Origin: Chrysemys picta bellii
Taxonomy: Eukaryota; Chordata; Testudines; Emydidae
Length of the DNA: 64,000 nt
Assembly: GCF_011386835.1 (NCBI RefSeq)
Contig: NC_088801.1
Location: 23,297,324 to 23,361,323, forward strand
Direction of reading: 5' to 3'
Positions 40,297 through 52,887 of the stretch are shown here, piece by piece (within the stretch, counting starts at the first letter, position 1; every line of letters begins with the position of its first letter). The notes under the pieces are model-generated. The model made no database searches. It was not told the DNA's origin and saw only the letters and a list, made by a program, of their open reading frames with translations. Both the position numbers and the translations under genes were made by a program.

Positions 40297-40495
40297 GGCC
40301 AGGTCTACAGTCAGACCTATATCTGAAAAATGCACACTCCTGAGCGACATAATTATACCGACCTAACCCCTGGCATAGACAGTGTTATGTTGATCGGAGA
40401 TGCATTAACTATGCCGGTGGCGTAGTAGCATCTTCACTAAAGTTCTACAGTGGTATAGCTGTGCCATTGTAGTGCTGTGGGTGAACACAAGCCCT
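40297..40495. mobile_element. Harbinger-like MITE with TAA duplication
   Basis: A 199-bp element with ends ggccaggtctacag and gaacacaagccct, flanked by TAA at 40294-40296 and 40496-40498. It contains the related core gacataattataccgacc and tatgccggtggcgtag. It has interrupted an older repeat whose halves (gggattttcaaaagcact, then gttgacttcaatggg) lie on either side. Confidence 0.75.
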
Positions 40496-40565
40496 TAAGG
40501 TAAGGCTACTGTTGACTTCAATGGGAAACAAATTAGCCTAATGGTGTACACTATGGAAAATCTCA

Positions 40566-43500
40566 TCCTTTAACAATTCAAGGGGACTGATAAATGTGCT
40601 TACTATTTTGTCTTTATTCCCAGCTATTCGGGTTCACTGAATGTTACTTCAGCACCTCACCATAATATTTTCATACAATCAGACATAAAGCCAAGTTGCA
40701 GTTTAGCTCAGATTCCAATTTTAAGGGTCAGATCTTCAGCTGGTACAAATCTACTGATTTCTTACACTGATTTACATCAGCTCTAAAATCTACAGCTCTA
40801 AATCTGTATTACACTTTTTTATGTGCCCTCTGATTCAAGAGACACTGAAAAAGGATTTCAAACAACAGCTAACCAGATACGTACTTTTTATTCAACTATA
40901 ACATCAAGAAGTAAGCTTGAAATAGATTCTTTTAGAGATAAGACTTTTATATTTAACTAAAGATTCTTTAAAGAATGCTTTCTCTGTTTTAGGTAACTGC
41001 ACTGAAGCATCCTGAATTTTACTAAGAGTATGGTAATAATTTTCTTCCTGATCTGTAATTATATTTGACTACAATTAATTACTGACAGATACACATTTTC
41101 ACTTTAAGGGCAGATTGCTCACCATGAAATACATAATCTCCTCTGCTTCAATAAACAGAAAGGGTCAAGACCAAACAGATATAGCTGGGATGATGGAAGG
41201 GAAAAGCCATAGTTGCACAGCTTCTTCATCCCTTTCAGATACCTTAAAGAATAAATAATAATTAAAAAAAATGTTCACAAAATACAGTGCAACATCAAGA
41301 GGTGAGGACTCCCAGTAGGTGAAATTTAACCATTGGCAGAGGGCTTGTACAAGGCCCTCTGCAACATCAATGAGGCGTAAGAGGAGCATTGTCCCAGAGG
41401 AGTGGAGGATGGGAAGCTAGTTCTATCTATTCTAGAATAGATGGGTGCATTGAGACAGGCCAAGGAAGAGACCACTGGGTGCATGCTTTTAAAAATCCAC
41501 AAATTCATTGAGAGAGTCTGCAAAGGGCAGACATGGAGTGCTGAATAGTACCTCTATAATTTCTAGGCTCTAAATTTCATATAGTTCCCTATTTTTTTCA
41601 TGGTTAAATCTCACAGTGAACCAATTACATGGTTCTGGTTTGTGTTTACATAGCGTTCCCTAGAACCAGAAGTGGTATTAATGGCCTTTCTAGACCACAG
41701 CATGTGACTTCCCCAAAGAGCTATCCCAATGAAATAGGTTACACTCAAAATGCAGCAAAGAGCAGCAAAAGAATTGTGCAAGTTTTATATGGACAGTACG
41801 TAAACATGATAAAGTTCTAACAAGCCATGAGTTCATAAACATAGGGCAAATTCAGACCAAGGCTGATTCTCAATGTTTTTGCAGTTTTGCACAATTAAAG
41901 TCATTACTCCATTTAAAGGACTAATACATTTTCTGATTTTGGAGAAGTCCTTCTTAAGAATCTCCTGTCACATCTTGAATATTCTAAGAACAGAAAAGGA
42001 TCAGAGCCTCAAGCACCTTGTTAAGCAGTTTTACAATTCTGGTGTCACTCAGACGTATCAGGTGAGTGATTGTTTCTTATGTCAATTCTGCAATTTGATC
42101 TCCAAACACTATGTACACGTTTGAGGGCTGTTGCTGATAGGAGCACATTATTTTGTGAAAAATGTATTTCAAGTTTTTCTAATATTATGTTACTCTGAAA
42201 TTAAATCTGAGCATCCAAAACCCTAAAGATAACTCCAATGCCTTTTAAAAACTTTTTGTGGCAGCTAACTCTTTTGTAGCTAATTTTCACAAATATCGGC
42301 ACCCCTATGTGTTTACCCTAAAGGTTGTTACCCCTGCACAAGAATGGGGGTCTTAGGAAAAGCAGGATTCTCCAAAGAAAACTAACTCAGTCCTTGAAAA
42401 ACTGAGACTGTCACAAAACCTGAGCAGCTGGCAACTCTGTCACCATGAAGTATCCATATGGAAGACCGTGATGTGTCAAACTACCCAAAACGATTTTGGA
42501 TAGTGTAGAAGATAGAATAAATAATTCAGTATCTTCAACACTTTCAACAGCAGGTAGTAGATATGCTACCTGCTTCTATGATGTGCCAAAATGTAACATG
42601 TGAGAGAGAGAGAGAGAGAGAATGTGAGCATCTCCAAACTGTTTTCATGTGGATATATTGCTTGAGGAAGTTCTCTTTTTAGAGGCATATGATCGCTATC
42701 AGAAGTTTGTCAGTAACAGGCAACATTGCAGTGCATTAGGAAATGTATAGAAAAAAATCAGATATTCATGAAAATTCTTTTAATATATATGCACACAAAA
42801 TATAGATGTAATAACTGAAAATCTATGTTACACATTATGGTGAGATTTTACCCATGAAAATACCAGGAAATTCAAAGTATGGTTCCCCCTCAAATGTAAT
42901 GCAGCCCCTTCATGCATATGTAATATTTGTTATTACTTCATAGAGTGATAACTATTCTATCTTAATACATACTGTACAGTATATGCAATACAGACACTTG
43001 AAGTGGCAGTGGGAATCATAACTTTAAATGCCCTGATTTTTGTCAATGCAAATTCTCAACCATAAAGTTATATATAATATTTTACATTTATACCCCTTTT
43101 CATCACTTTTTAAACAATAATCAAACATTAAAAATAATACAGGTTGGGATCTGAGGATAGAACTTGGCCCAGATCAAAAGTAAATCAATAAGGAATGTTA
43201 TATTCTATATAAACTGTACATTATTATCAATCACTGATTGTTCGCAATCAAAAATTTTCAAACTTAGCAAAGTGCACATTCATTAATGACTACATCCATG
43301 CCAGAATTGAACTAAAAAATAAATATGGTTAAGTTATCTGAGATCTCAGAAAGTAAGATAAATACTTTTTCAGCACTTGGATAATTCAAAAATGGCCAAA
43401 CAGAATTTAAGCAAACTTTCCAAAAATATTTAATTTCATCCTGAAGGAACATTTGTCCAGAATTAAGTGTCTGGAAATGGGATCACATAATAAAAGTTAC

Positions 43501-43600
43501 TCCTCAGCTACATTAAATACATTTTGCATTGATTTGGATCTATATATGCAACACAATTTTTAGTGTAATCTATAGTGACTGATCATTTTATCTCATGTGC
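40566..43600. other. Non-coding DNA
   Basis: No gene recognised. A (GA)n microsatellite of ten units lies at 42602-42621. The open frames at 41165-41523 (minus) and 41873-42124 (plus) have no recognisable motifs. Confidence 0.5.
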
Positions 43601-43866
43601 TTTGGTAACATAAGTCTCTAGCTACAGCAACCCTACTAAGATAGAACAAGAGAGTGAGTGTGAAAAGAAAGGCAGCTTGCTTTGCTACAACTGCTACATC
43701 TGGTGCTGCTGACACTGGGGATAGGGGACCAACCAGAAGGACAGAGAGTATCCGAGAAATACAGAAGAGAATATGGAGGAAGAAGAGAGGTGTTAAATAC
43801 ATAAATCTGAAAGGTAAGAACTTTAATTCGGAAACCAAATGACAAAAGATTGCTCAAAGAAGAATA

Positions 43867-44065
43867 CAGGCACTTACGACACAATTGGTTCCTGAAAATT
43901 GTGTTGTAAGTCGAAACATTGTAACTCGGAACTGCAATACAGTGCATTGCGGGACTGAGCATCGTAAAGGTGAAACCAATTGTCGTAAGTCGAATCAGGG
44001 GGTCAATTCAGAAACATAAGTGCTGTTCATTGTAAGTCTAATGTTGTAAAGTTGAGGACTGCCTG
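43867..44065. mobile_element. Tc1/mariner-like MITE flanked by TA
   Basis: A 199-bp element opens caggcacttacgac and closes gttgaggactgcctg, with TA on each side (43865-43866 and 44066-44067). Interior words acttacgac / gtcgtaagtcgaa / ttgtaagtcga repeat in both orientations. The TA target is the mark of Tc1/mariner transposons. It is non-coding. Confidence 0.75.
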
Positions 44066-44585
44066 TACAGCAAGTGTTAGTCTCAAAAGAAAGACTGCTA
44101 ACTGAAAATGTATGAAAACAACATTGAATCCTTTCAAAAAGTTTTTTTTTAAATATTAACCTATTAATTTTTTCCCTAATTCATGGTTAAAAATCCAACA
44201 AGATTGATAGACTACTTCATCTACATTAGTATACAATACACATTTGCCATATGGATGGATGAGCTAGTTTAAAAAAAGATAATCCCCCAAATCTTTCACC
44301 CACTTCTGGAACCTGATTCAAGACAAACCTTTCATAGGTTCTAAAATATACAGAATCTCTGTGTGTGCGCGCGCGTGTGCGCATTCCCTTGCAATTCTTC
44401 CATTTGGACAAAAAAGAAATGAGACGTGCCAAAATATCACAAGAAAGGTTGGTCTCACAGCACTTCTGGCACAGATTGGAAAATGGTAGTACTTTGAATT
44501 TTGTTCCTATTACATTTTCAACCCAATTTGCTGAGCAAGCAAACTAAAGCTCAGCTTTGGAACATTTTGAGATTTGCCCATTCTG

Positions 44586-44966
44586 TAAATAATAATTAGT
44601 ACTTGTATAATGTTGTTAAAGTTCCATGTGTTTTACAAACAACTATTTATTCCAACATCCCTGAGAGGTAGATACAGTTCAGTGGATGTCCTTAAACTCT
44701 TCCCTTTTAATTTATCATTAAATAAGGCATTAAAAGAATTATTTCACATATAAGGGAATATGTACTCATATTGTTAATGCCTTACTTAACAGTAAAAGGA
44801 CACATTTAAAGTGTGCTCACTGTCAGCATTATTATCCTCATTTCACATATACACAACCTGAGGCTCAGGTATTAAGTGGCTACTTTATAGCCACAGACGG
44901 AATCAGTACTCTGATTAGAACTCAGAAGTTCCTGTATTCCAACCCAGTGCTCAAACCACAATACCG
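44586..44966 (-). mobile_element. MIR SINE, interrupted
   Basis: Minus-strand MIR is recognised from the plus-strand text ttatcctcatttcacata, aacctgaggctcagg, ttaagtggctac and attccaacccagtgctc (44825-44966). An outer 3' part lies at 44586-44685 (gtgttttacaaacaac, cctgagaggtagata). The AT-rich 44686-44815 stretch between them is not MIR-like. Confidence 0.75.
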
Positions 44967-45089
44967 TGCCTATGTCTTTTTAATAACCACTGTTCAATTC
45001 ATCTGTAAATTTAGAACGATCTAAATATTCATCCATGTAGTTATATGTCCCTAATCATCATAGCATCTGAATGCTTTCTTGAATCAGAC

Positions 45090-45182
45090 ATTGTGGGTAA
45101 GTTAATATCTTTTAGTGGACCAACTTCTGTTGGTCGAAGAGTCAAGCTTTCAAACTACACAGAGCTCTTCTTCAGGTCTGAT
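45090..45182 (+). mobile_element. SINE fragment (ggaccaacttctgttgg type)
   Basis: It contains gggtaagttaatatctttta, ggaccaacttctgttgg, caagctttcaaactacac and gagctcttcttcaggtctg in the order seen in a widespread sauropsid SINE body. It is truncated at both ends. Confidence 0.7.
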
Positions 45183-45539
45183 AAAAAGGACATTCAGTCT
45201 GTATCTTAAGACCACAGCAACTCAATATCTCATGTCTTCAGATTTTTTATATTTTTTGCTTTTGTTCTACTTGACTCCAATATACATCTATGAAATAGTA
45301 ATATCCTAACTTGAACCATTTGAAACTATGGCCATGACAACTGTTGAAGATACCTAATTTGTGGTATCAAAAGAATGAATGAATCTTTTTCCATTTTGAA
45401 AAAGATCACAGGAAGCTGGTGGAACTCTTTAGTTTCCAACTTCTACTAAAAACTGAATAGTGTTAATGAGATATTTTTTATCACATTGTCCAAAAAACAG
45501 TTTTTCCAACAATGCCTTGGGAATGCATACAGTATCATT

Positions 45540-45699
45540 TTAAGGTGTCTTGAAAAGGAAATTTTTGTCAAGCTGTTCATCAAGGTGACTGGAGATAATC
45601 TTTGGAAAGTATGATGATCCTTTTTTTAAAAGCTCTGGACAATCAGTAACTCTAAGATCGTATGGAATTAATTTTCTCTCTACATCTTTAGTATATTTT
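45540..45699 (-). CDS. Candidate terminal exon of an unrecognised gene
   Basis: After a strong minus-strand acceptor (tttctttcctttcttccag) comes one base, then 52 codons and a TAA at 45540-45542. The peptide is protein-like: KYTKDVERKLIPYDL near the start, CPELLKKGSSYFPK in the middle, and LDKNFLFKTP at the end. It is charged, with an LIPYDL motif and no low complexity. I do not recognise the family. It is on the same strand as GTDC1 but carries its own stop. Two further exon-like segments, 53364-53401 and 59397-59480, have compatible phases. It could instead be a chance open frame behind a chance acceptor. Confidence 0.35.
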
Positions 45700-46521
45700 C
45701 TGGAAGAAAGGAAAGAAATTTACTGTAAAATTCAAGACCTTTATAAAATCTTGAGCTCTAAGGGACAGATATTTACAGGATCTCTACTTTATTTCCTCAC
45801 TCTTAAATATAAAAACAATTAACAAGCTACATTAAATTATTATAAATGAAAAAGGTGACAGTTCCTTTCTGCTTTTTCTGTAATCTGTTGTATCTGGCTA
45901 TCACAGCATTTGGGGATATGTTTTGCAATATCTGGGTCTTGCCTTGCTTCTCATATTCTTAATATCACTTTAAATTAGTTGTGTGTGTTAGAAGTATAAA
46001 TGTGTGCTCAGCAGGCCAACAATAGGCTACCGTGCAGGAGTTATGAATTTGAAGGACATTGCTACCTTACAATGCAATCAGTGTAGGAGGAAAATAATGG
46101 AGAAGGTTCAGGAAAATAATATTTCCCATGTCCATGAGTCACTGGCCCAAGAAACAAAACTACCTTAAGACAAGGCCATGGGGACTACAAAGAATTAGAA
46201 ATGGGGAACACATATTTTAGGGTCATTTGAGTATCATCAAGAAAACTTGATAAGAAGAAAAGTGGGGATTGAGAAAGAGGAATTTGGGCTGCACAGCCGT
46301 ACTACTTGCTGACATTGCTATGATTAAAAAGGATCAGTTGCTATTTTAATCTCATTTTACAAAAACATAATCTATATTGTACCCTGATATTGCAGTATGT
46401 CTGATATTGTATGCGACCTTACTAGTTTGAGGCCTCTGCAACACCTGGAGGCCAGCAGAGTGACTTGAAGGCCATGTGACAGCTTCAACTTTAAATAGTT
46501 TTTTTTTTTTTTTTTAATTTA

Positions 46522-46597
46522 GAGCCTGATCCAAGGCCCACCGAAGTCAGTTAAAAGACTTACATTCACTTCAGTGGCTTTTGGATCAGACCCTTAA
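46522..46597. mobile_element. Palindromic MITE (cctgatccaa family)
   Basis: gagcctgatccaaggc is mirrored by gcttttggatcagaccc, with gaagtcag / cttcagtgg inside. The two arms of about 30 bp fold on each other. It follows a 15-T run. Confidence 0.65.
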
Positions 46598-47053
46598 TTG
46601 AGAGAGGAAATGGGATTTGGTAGAGGTAAAAAAATTAAGGTTTAAAACAAATTTGTGTTTCTAGTTCAGAAGAAGATTGGAGGACAAATTCTAATCTAAG
46701 AGACATGGTGCTATTCACCACATATCTCTAAAAATCTATACACAGCATCATACTCAAGATATACGATTATGTTTGTCAAACACCTGAGATGAGGAAACAC
46801 ATGAAGCAGGGTTGAGAAAGGACCCTATAACTGAAATCCTGTAATGAGTTCAGGATCTCGCTTTCATTTTTTTAAAACTGTGCATCTAGCCCTATTTAGT
46901 GAAGAAAACCTTGTTAACGTGATCCAAGTATACCCAGTGCTGAGAAGACTCTCTGCATCTGCAGGTACACTGAAACCACAGCTCTGAGAGGTATAAACTG
47001 CCCAGTTCCTTTTACAGGTTGTTAATCTGTTTTTTGGGAGGCCCAAAACAATA

Positions 47054-47560
47054 GGGTTACCATATTTTGTGCCTCCAAATGGAGGACACTCCACGGCCCC
47101 CGGCCCCGCCCCCAGCCCCGCCCCCAGCCCCGCCCAACCCCACCCCCTCCCCAAAGTCTCCGCCCCCTCCCCTGCTTCCCGCGAATATTTGATTCGCGGG
47201 AAGCCTGAAGCAGGTAAGGGGGGTGTGGGGGGAGGAGGCGCGGCCCAGGCTGGCCCCCCGGCGTTTCCAGCCTGGGTCAGCTTGGGCCCTGGGGTGCCGG
47301 CCCCCGCCGACCACCCCCGGCCCGCCCAGCACTGCCGGCCCCCGGCGGCCCGGCGCACCCCCCGGCTCCCCGCGGGCCCGGCCGGCCCGGCTCCCCGCCG
47401 GCCCGGCTCCCCGCCGGCCCGGCTCCCCCGGCTCCCCGCCGGCCCGGCTGACCTCCCGATTTTCCCGGACATGCCCGGCTTTTGGGGATTTCCCCCCGGA
47501 CGGGGATTTGAGCCCCCAAAAGCCGGACATGTCCGGGAAAATCCGGACGTATGGTAACCC
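47054..47560. mobile_element. GC-rich Tc1/mariner-like MITE, 507 bp
   Basis: Ends gggttaccatattttg and gtatggtaaccc are flanked by TA at 47052-47053 and 47561-47562. The interior is extremely GC-rich, with tandem ccccgcccccag and ccggcccggctcccc units, a gcgaatatttgattcgc palindrome, and two cggacatgtccgg-type palindromes near the right end. Long open frames on both strands across 46864-47774 are produced by this composition and are not genes. It is effectively an imported CpG-dense island in AT-rich DNA. Confidence 0.88.
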
Positions 47561-47569
47561 TACAAAACA

Positions 47570-48104
47570 ACATCACAGAAGGGGACTGTGTGTGTGTGGG
47601 GGGAGGGGGGGCGATGACCTGTCCAAAGAGGAGTGGTGGTGGATCCCCCACCAAAGGTTCTTGCATAGGCAGCCCCCTACTACGCTAAGAAAGGACAGGT
47701 TCATGGTATGTGTGATGGAACGGGGAGGAGGGGTGGAATGTTATGGCACAGTCACTGCGTGGGGAGTTGCCTAAAGCCCCAGATTACCATAATCCAGGCG
47801 CTGACCTGAGGTATACAATACAATATAGGAAAGGAATGAACTTACTTTAACAAACTGTTTGAAAATAAATCTTATTCTAAACAAGAGACCATGGACTGAG
47901 TTTAAAGGAAAGGCACAAACTAGTCTCAAGACATGAAAACAGAATTTCACAGAATTACACACGTGTTTAAAATCATGAAGTAAACTGCCAAAGGTATCAA
48001 TAGGAAAAAAAGTAACAAACATCTGTTCAAAGATGAGTTGGGCAGGATTTGAAGAAAGATTAATCAGAAAGAACATCCAATAGGATATGTGTATTATAGT
48101 TCAT
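47570..48104. other. Non-coding DNA
   Basis: A short G-rich tract (ggggggagggggggcg near 47598) is followed by AT-rich sequence. No gene recognised. Confidence 0.5.
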
Positions 48105-48202
48105 GACCCTGCAAACCTTACTCATGATAGATGTCCTTACTCAGTGGGGCAAATTGTGTGAGTAATGACTACTCACAATAAGGTTTACAGGATCAGGTCC
48201 TA
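48105..48202. mobile_element. Palindromic MITE (tcctgcaaac family), best copy
   Basis: catgaccctgcaaaccttac at the left pairs with taaggtttacaggatcagg at the right. The centre reads tactcagtggggc / gagtaatgactactca. The arms are about 40 bp. It is the clearest member of the family also seen at 8890, 9452 and 35883. Confidence 0.7.
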
Positions 48203-48204
48203 GA

Positions 48205-51200
48205 CAGACTTTTCTCAACCTTCAGTTGTGTGTGTTACATCTAACTCTGAATAGGATTTTAAAAAAAAACAGTTAACATTTAAAAAGGAAATCATATTTC
48301 TAGACTCCCTCTTAAGACTGCCACTCTAACCACAGTCACCTGTGCCAACACAAATGGTGACAAGCAGCAGTGGAAATGTCTGTTTTTAATTTATTTTAAT
48401 CGTTCACTCTTTATTGATTTTGATTCTAATGTAAGAAAATAAGTTATATTATTATGCTACTAACAATCTCAATGTCTTTCCTTTCTCTAATTGTTCTCAT
48501 ACATTTTCTGCATATTGAATTCAACCCTGTTTCACAAACAATAATCAAATCAAGTTAAAAAACAAAAAAGAAAACTTAAACCAACATAACTTCTGTCTTA
48601 GCTGCCACTGCATATACTGAATCCAATAAATGTGCAACTATTGAATTAAATATATAAACTCTCAGTACAGTATTCTTTTAATAAAGACCTCCTCAAAAGC
48701 ATTGGAAAAACTATGATACAATATTTTTTTACAAAATATAATCAAATTAAAACTGTTATAAATGCTAAAGAAAAAACAGAAAATGCTTTAAGCAAACTTC
48801 CCCCCCACACACACACCCGTATATGGAGGGCCCAATAATCTTGTCTTCCTTACTCCCACAAAACTCCCTTTTATCTTTATTGGGAGCTTTACCTGGTAAA
48901 GGAGAGCACAGTCAGTGCTGGAAATGTATACAGTAAACAAGTACAATAAATCTACGCTTATACACTACGTGGAAAAATGAAAGAAAACATAATACATACA
49001 TTTTGGCATACCTGAGATTTAAAAAAAATGTTGCCCCTTCTGAGTTAAGTATGGCATATATTTAATGTAATGTGCAACCATCTATTTCCTCACTATTTAA
49101 AACTTGCTACAGGTGTTATTAATAAAATAAATTTTATTTTTAAAAAGGATGCTATTCTATAAGCTTTGAAGCTCACACATATTCTAACTTAACCCAGCTT
49201 TAGCTCATCTGGTCTTTAAATGACTCCTTTCATGTGGTCAGCCCACGAGCCATACGTACTGCCATTCAATCACGCCACTGTACATCGTCAGTGTGAGGAT
49301 GATTTGCATGATTTGCATTTCCTGTAGCGTTTGAGCTTCAATGAGCTCTAAGCACCACATACAAAAGAAACCACCGCCAAGTAATGCAAAGATTTTAGTT
49401 AAACCAGATGACACTTTTTTTTTTTTTTTTGGACTAAAAGAGTCTCAGGGATATCCTGTTAAATAAGGATTTATTGGTAGGGACTCTGAACCTGAGATGA
49501 GTAGTTACATATAAAAGATAAAAGTCATATAAATTCCTTAATAAATCTGGCCCAGCAGAAAGGTTACATGTCAGAAAATAATGCACTGAACTAAAATATT
49601 CCATATTCTTCTTCCTGTTCCTCAGATTTTGGCTTCACACTGTGTTATTACTAGAATTATTTCATAGGACATACCTGGGTTCAGTTAAATTACTTTTCCT
49701 ACCATACATAGTTAAATTAAGTCTAAATTAAACTAAACATATTGATTGCTTGTTAAGTTTTTCCCTCAGAAAAAAATCTTGTATTTTAATCATAAATGAT
49801 CAATAAAAGCTGGAAGACAAAGAACTGTTATAGAAATGGCATTATAGCAGGCTCAATGAATAAGTACTAAAGTGAAAAAAAAAGTATCAGAACCTAGTCT
49901 ACATGAAAAACAGAGACAGATGGGGAGACAGACCTATATGATGCTACAAATAGATGAATATCTTGTAAAGATTTCAACAAATGTTGTAAGATTCAGTCAA
50001 AATTTCAAAAAGTACACATTTGCTTATTGTGCTCCTAACTATTTAAGTTCACCTGAAATGCAACCTACAGCATATGTATGAAATATTTCACCAATGTTAA
50101 TTTTTGACAAGTATAGCAAAATTACAATACATCCCTAAAATATCATCACTACATAAGCCATTTTCCAAAGATCATTTTGCCTGAAATGCTTTCAGGCAAA
50201 GGTACAATAAAACCAGAGGAACAAGATTTGAGAATGTTTGTTTTAGTAACTGCTTCAAAAAATTTATGTCAGTGCCCCAAGTACCCAAATAAAAATTGTG
50301 GGTGCTTTCTCTAGCCTTCCTATATGTAATATCATATTATATAGCACACCTCTCTCCATAATGGTCAACATAGTCAATCACTATTTAGACTAATATATGG
50401 TACTGTGCTAGTTCAATTGACTGCATCCTACCAGCAAATCAGTAACCATCACATATGCCCTATCGCAGTCTAAAATACATTCTGTTAAGGCACTGAAATT
50501 AGTATATTATTATGTTTAAATCTACCATAGCTATTGTTTTCACCTGAAACTTATTTTAAAAAGCTGTGTTTTAATTTGTCTATATTATTTTAAAAAACAA
50601 GCAATAGGACTGGCATAAATTACTAAAGATTAAAATATGCCCTTGGATACATATGTACAAACCCCATTTATACCGGTGTGATCTGAGGGGAGACATTCAA
50701 GAAAAGAATTTGATCCTATATGTACTTTCAAAATTTAGAAAGAGAAATTATTACTATGTTAAAAAATATATTTTTATTTTCTCCCTTAGAATTTCCTTGT
50801 ATAATGAGTTAATGCCCATTTTTAAAGGACAACTAATCTTAGTATGGAAAGAAACAAATTACATGTTTAACTCGTTGATTGCTGGATTTCCAGAATATCA
50901 GTCAAATAAATGCTTCAATGGAGGTATATAGAGTATAAACAAAGCTTTTAAAAAAGGCCTCAACACAGCCTTTATTTTTTGTGAGAGCAAAAATCTGTAT
51001 TTGCACATGCCTAATGGGTCATTAACCATGTATTTACTCAATTTGTGCACTTAAAATTATGAGCACAAATACATACAGTGCTTTTTAAAATCCAATCCCA
51101 CGACCCTGATCCTGCATGGTGCCAACAACATTCTATGAGGCACTAAGTTTACTAGGAGTCAAGAGTAGTCAACAGCTCATAGGAGACACTCAGCACCTTG

Positions 51201-52758
51201 TTGGATCAGTTCCTCAATGTCCAATGCACACAAAGGACTGGGCAACATAACTAATAATCTTGCTTATAAACTTTTTGTTGGATCTAACTTAATAAAATGA
51301 CTACATAAAAATATTGATGTTAAAATAAGTTTTATTAAGAGTAACATTTTATAGTCATGACATCTAATGTATGAAACAGATTATTCATGTTGCATACCAG
51401 ATAAAATGACTTCAGAATATCTGCTGTGTTATTAAGGATTTTTGTTTTACATAAGGAGATTAGATGCAGTATTATTCAGTATCAGTCCTTCCTAACATTG
51501 TTTTTGGCTAGTTTGTTCCTAAGAAACATCACTATGTTTGAAACTAAAAATAGATGTTTATTTTTAGCTACTTAATCACCTAGAGGAAAGGAACACATTT
51601 TGTATTAGTCTTCTTAAATTTACAAAATAATTCTGTAATGCACGTTGTGCATATATCATGAAAACCACTGACACACAGCCTTAAGACTTACACAGTATAA
51701 GCTGCACTCCTGCTGCAATTCAAGCAAAATGTGTTTAAAAAAGATTCCAGCAACAATAGTCTTATGACTAAATAAGAAACAGAAGCAGAAGCCATGAGCC
51801 AAACAGATACCTATCGGTTTCCTTGAGCTTAATCTGATTAAAACATGGCTCTCAAAAACGTTAAATAGAATGCCACGTCAGAGAGCAGGCATATGATAAA
51901 AATAGTTCATGACAGGAAATCATTATTAAACCAGCATTACTAGTGTATCTGTTGTGGAAATTTCCCTGTAATTTTTCAAGGTTACCCTTATGCTTTTTTT
52001 TGAGTTGCCTGTTACACTACTTCCCCCACTCCCCAAAAGGTATGCAAGTTTGAGATGTAAAACAAAAAAAATTGCTATTTTCCAACTATATATTGTTTAT
52101 ATACCATTTCAAGTATGCCATACATCATACTGTAATTCACTAACTAGAAATCGTATAATATTTATAGCCAGAAAATAATCCAAAATGGACAAGTGCCACT
52201 ACCACACAAATACTGTCATATGTCATGAGAGTAAAAATTTTGAATTCAATTACGTTCATAATGAAAGTATCTTAATGGCTTTTATTATAGTGGAAAATAT
52301 AACACCCTTCTATGAAAAGTTGTTAAAATAAAGATGACAATTTTTTTCCACAGTTAACTAACCAAAATTAGAAAAAACAAAACCTTTGATTGTATACTAT
52401 CACACATCAACACTGATCTTAAAAAAGCTTACAAAAGTAAAAAAAAAGTCAAGTAATAACACAAACATTACTATTTGTGTTGTTATAAATATTTCTGCAT
52501 TATTGTACCCTTTGACGGGATTTTTAATAAAATACCAGCTAAACTCTCAGCATCTTTTATTTTGCCTTGCATTTAATTTCACAGCTCAGAAGTTGTTGTT
52601 TTTTTTAAATGACAAATACCGTACTTTTATAAGGCACAAGTATTCTCTGGCTAGCTTAAATTAAAAAAAAACATATTTTGGCATATACAGAAGATTTCAA
52701 CAAGCTTTTACAACCACCCCCAAAAAATCTTGGTTTCCATTTTAAATGTCACCAACAT
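48205..52758. other. AT-rich non-coding DNA
   Basis: No confident gene. It includes a possible MITE at 48830-48910 (gggcccaataatcttg), a 16-T run near 49417, the paired octamer motifs at 49302-49318, and a decayed palindromic repeat near 51102-51215 (cctgatcctgcatggtgcc). Confidence 0.5.
49302..49318 (+). promoter_or_regulatory. Tandem POU octamer motifs
   Basis: Two perfect ATTTGCAT octamers occur nine bases apart (49302-49309 and 49311-49318) within a non-repetitive, less AT-biased block at about 49190-49400. Octamers bind POU-domain factors. The position within or near GTDC1, next to ZEB2 in vertebrates, makes an enhancer plausible, but conservation cannot be seen from one genome. Confidence 0.3.
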
Positions 52759-52759
52759 T

Positions 52760-52781
52760 GGGGGGGGGGGGGGGAAGGGGG
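52760..52781 (+). repeat. Poly-G tract
   Basis: Fifteen consecutive G, then aa, then five G. It could form a quadruplex, and it is also a place where assembly or sequencing error is likely. Confidence 0.9.
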
Positions 52782-52887
52782 AGACAATCCAATTAGCTAT
52801 CTTCTCACTAAAAAAAAAATAACCAAAAAAAAACAACACACATTTTATCTGTAATGGTGATTCAGACTTCCTTGAAGAAAAGCCCTG

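Noticed and set aside
46864..47774. Five overlapping open frames of 129-202 codons on both strands
   Set aside because: They coincide with the GC-rich TA-flanked MITE at 47054-47560 and its flanks. The Gly/Pro/Ala-rich peptides reflect tandem GC repeats, and no frame has a family motif.
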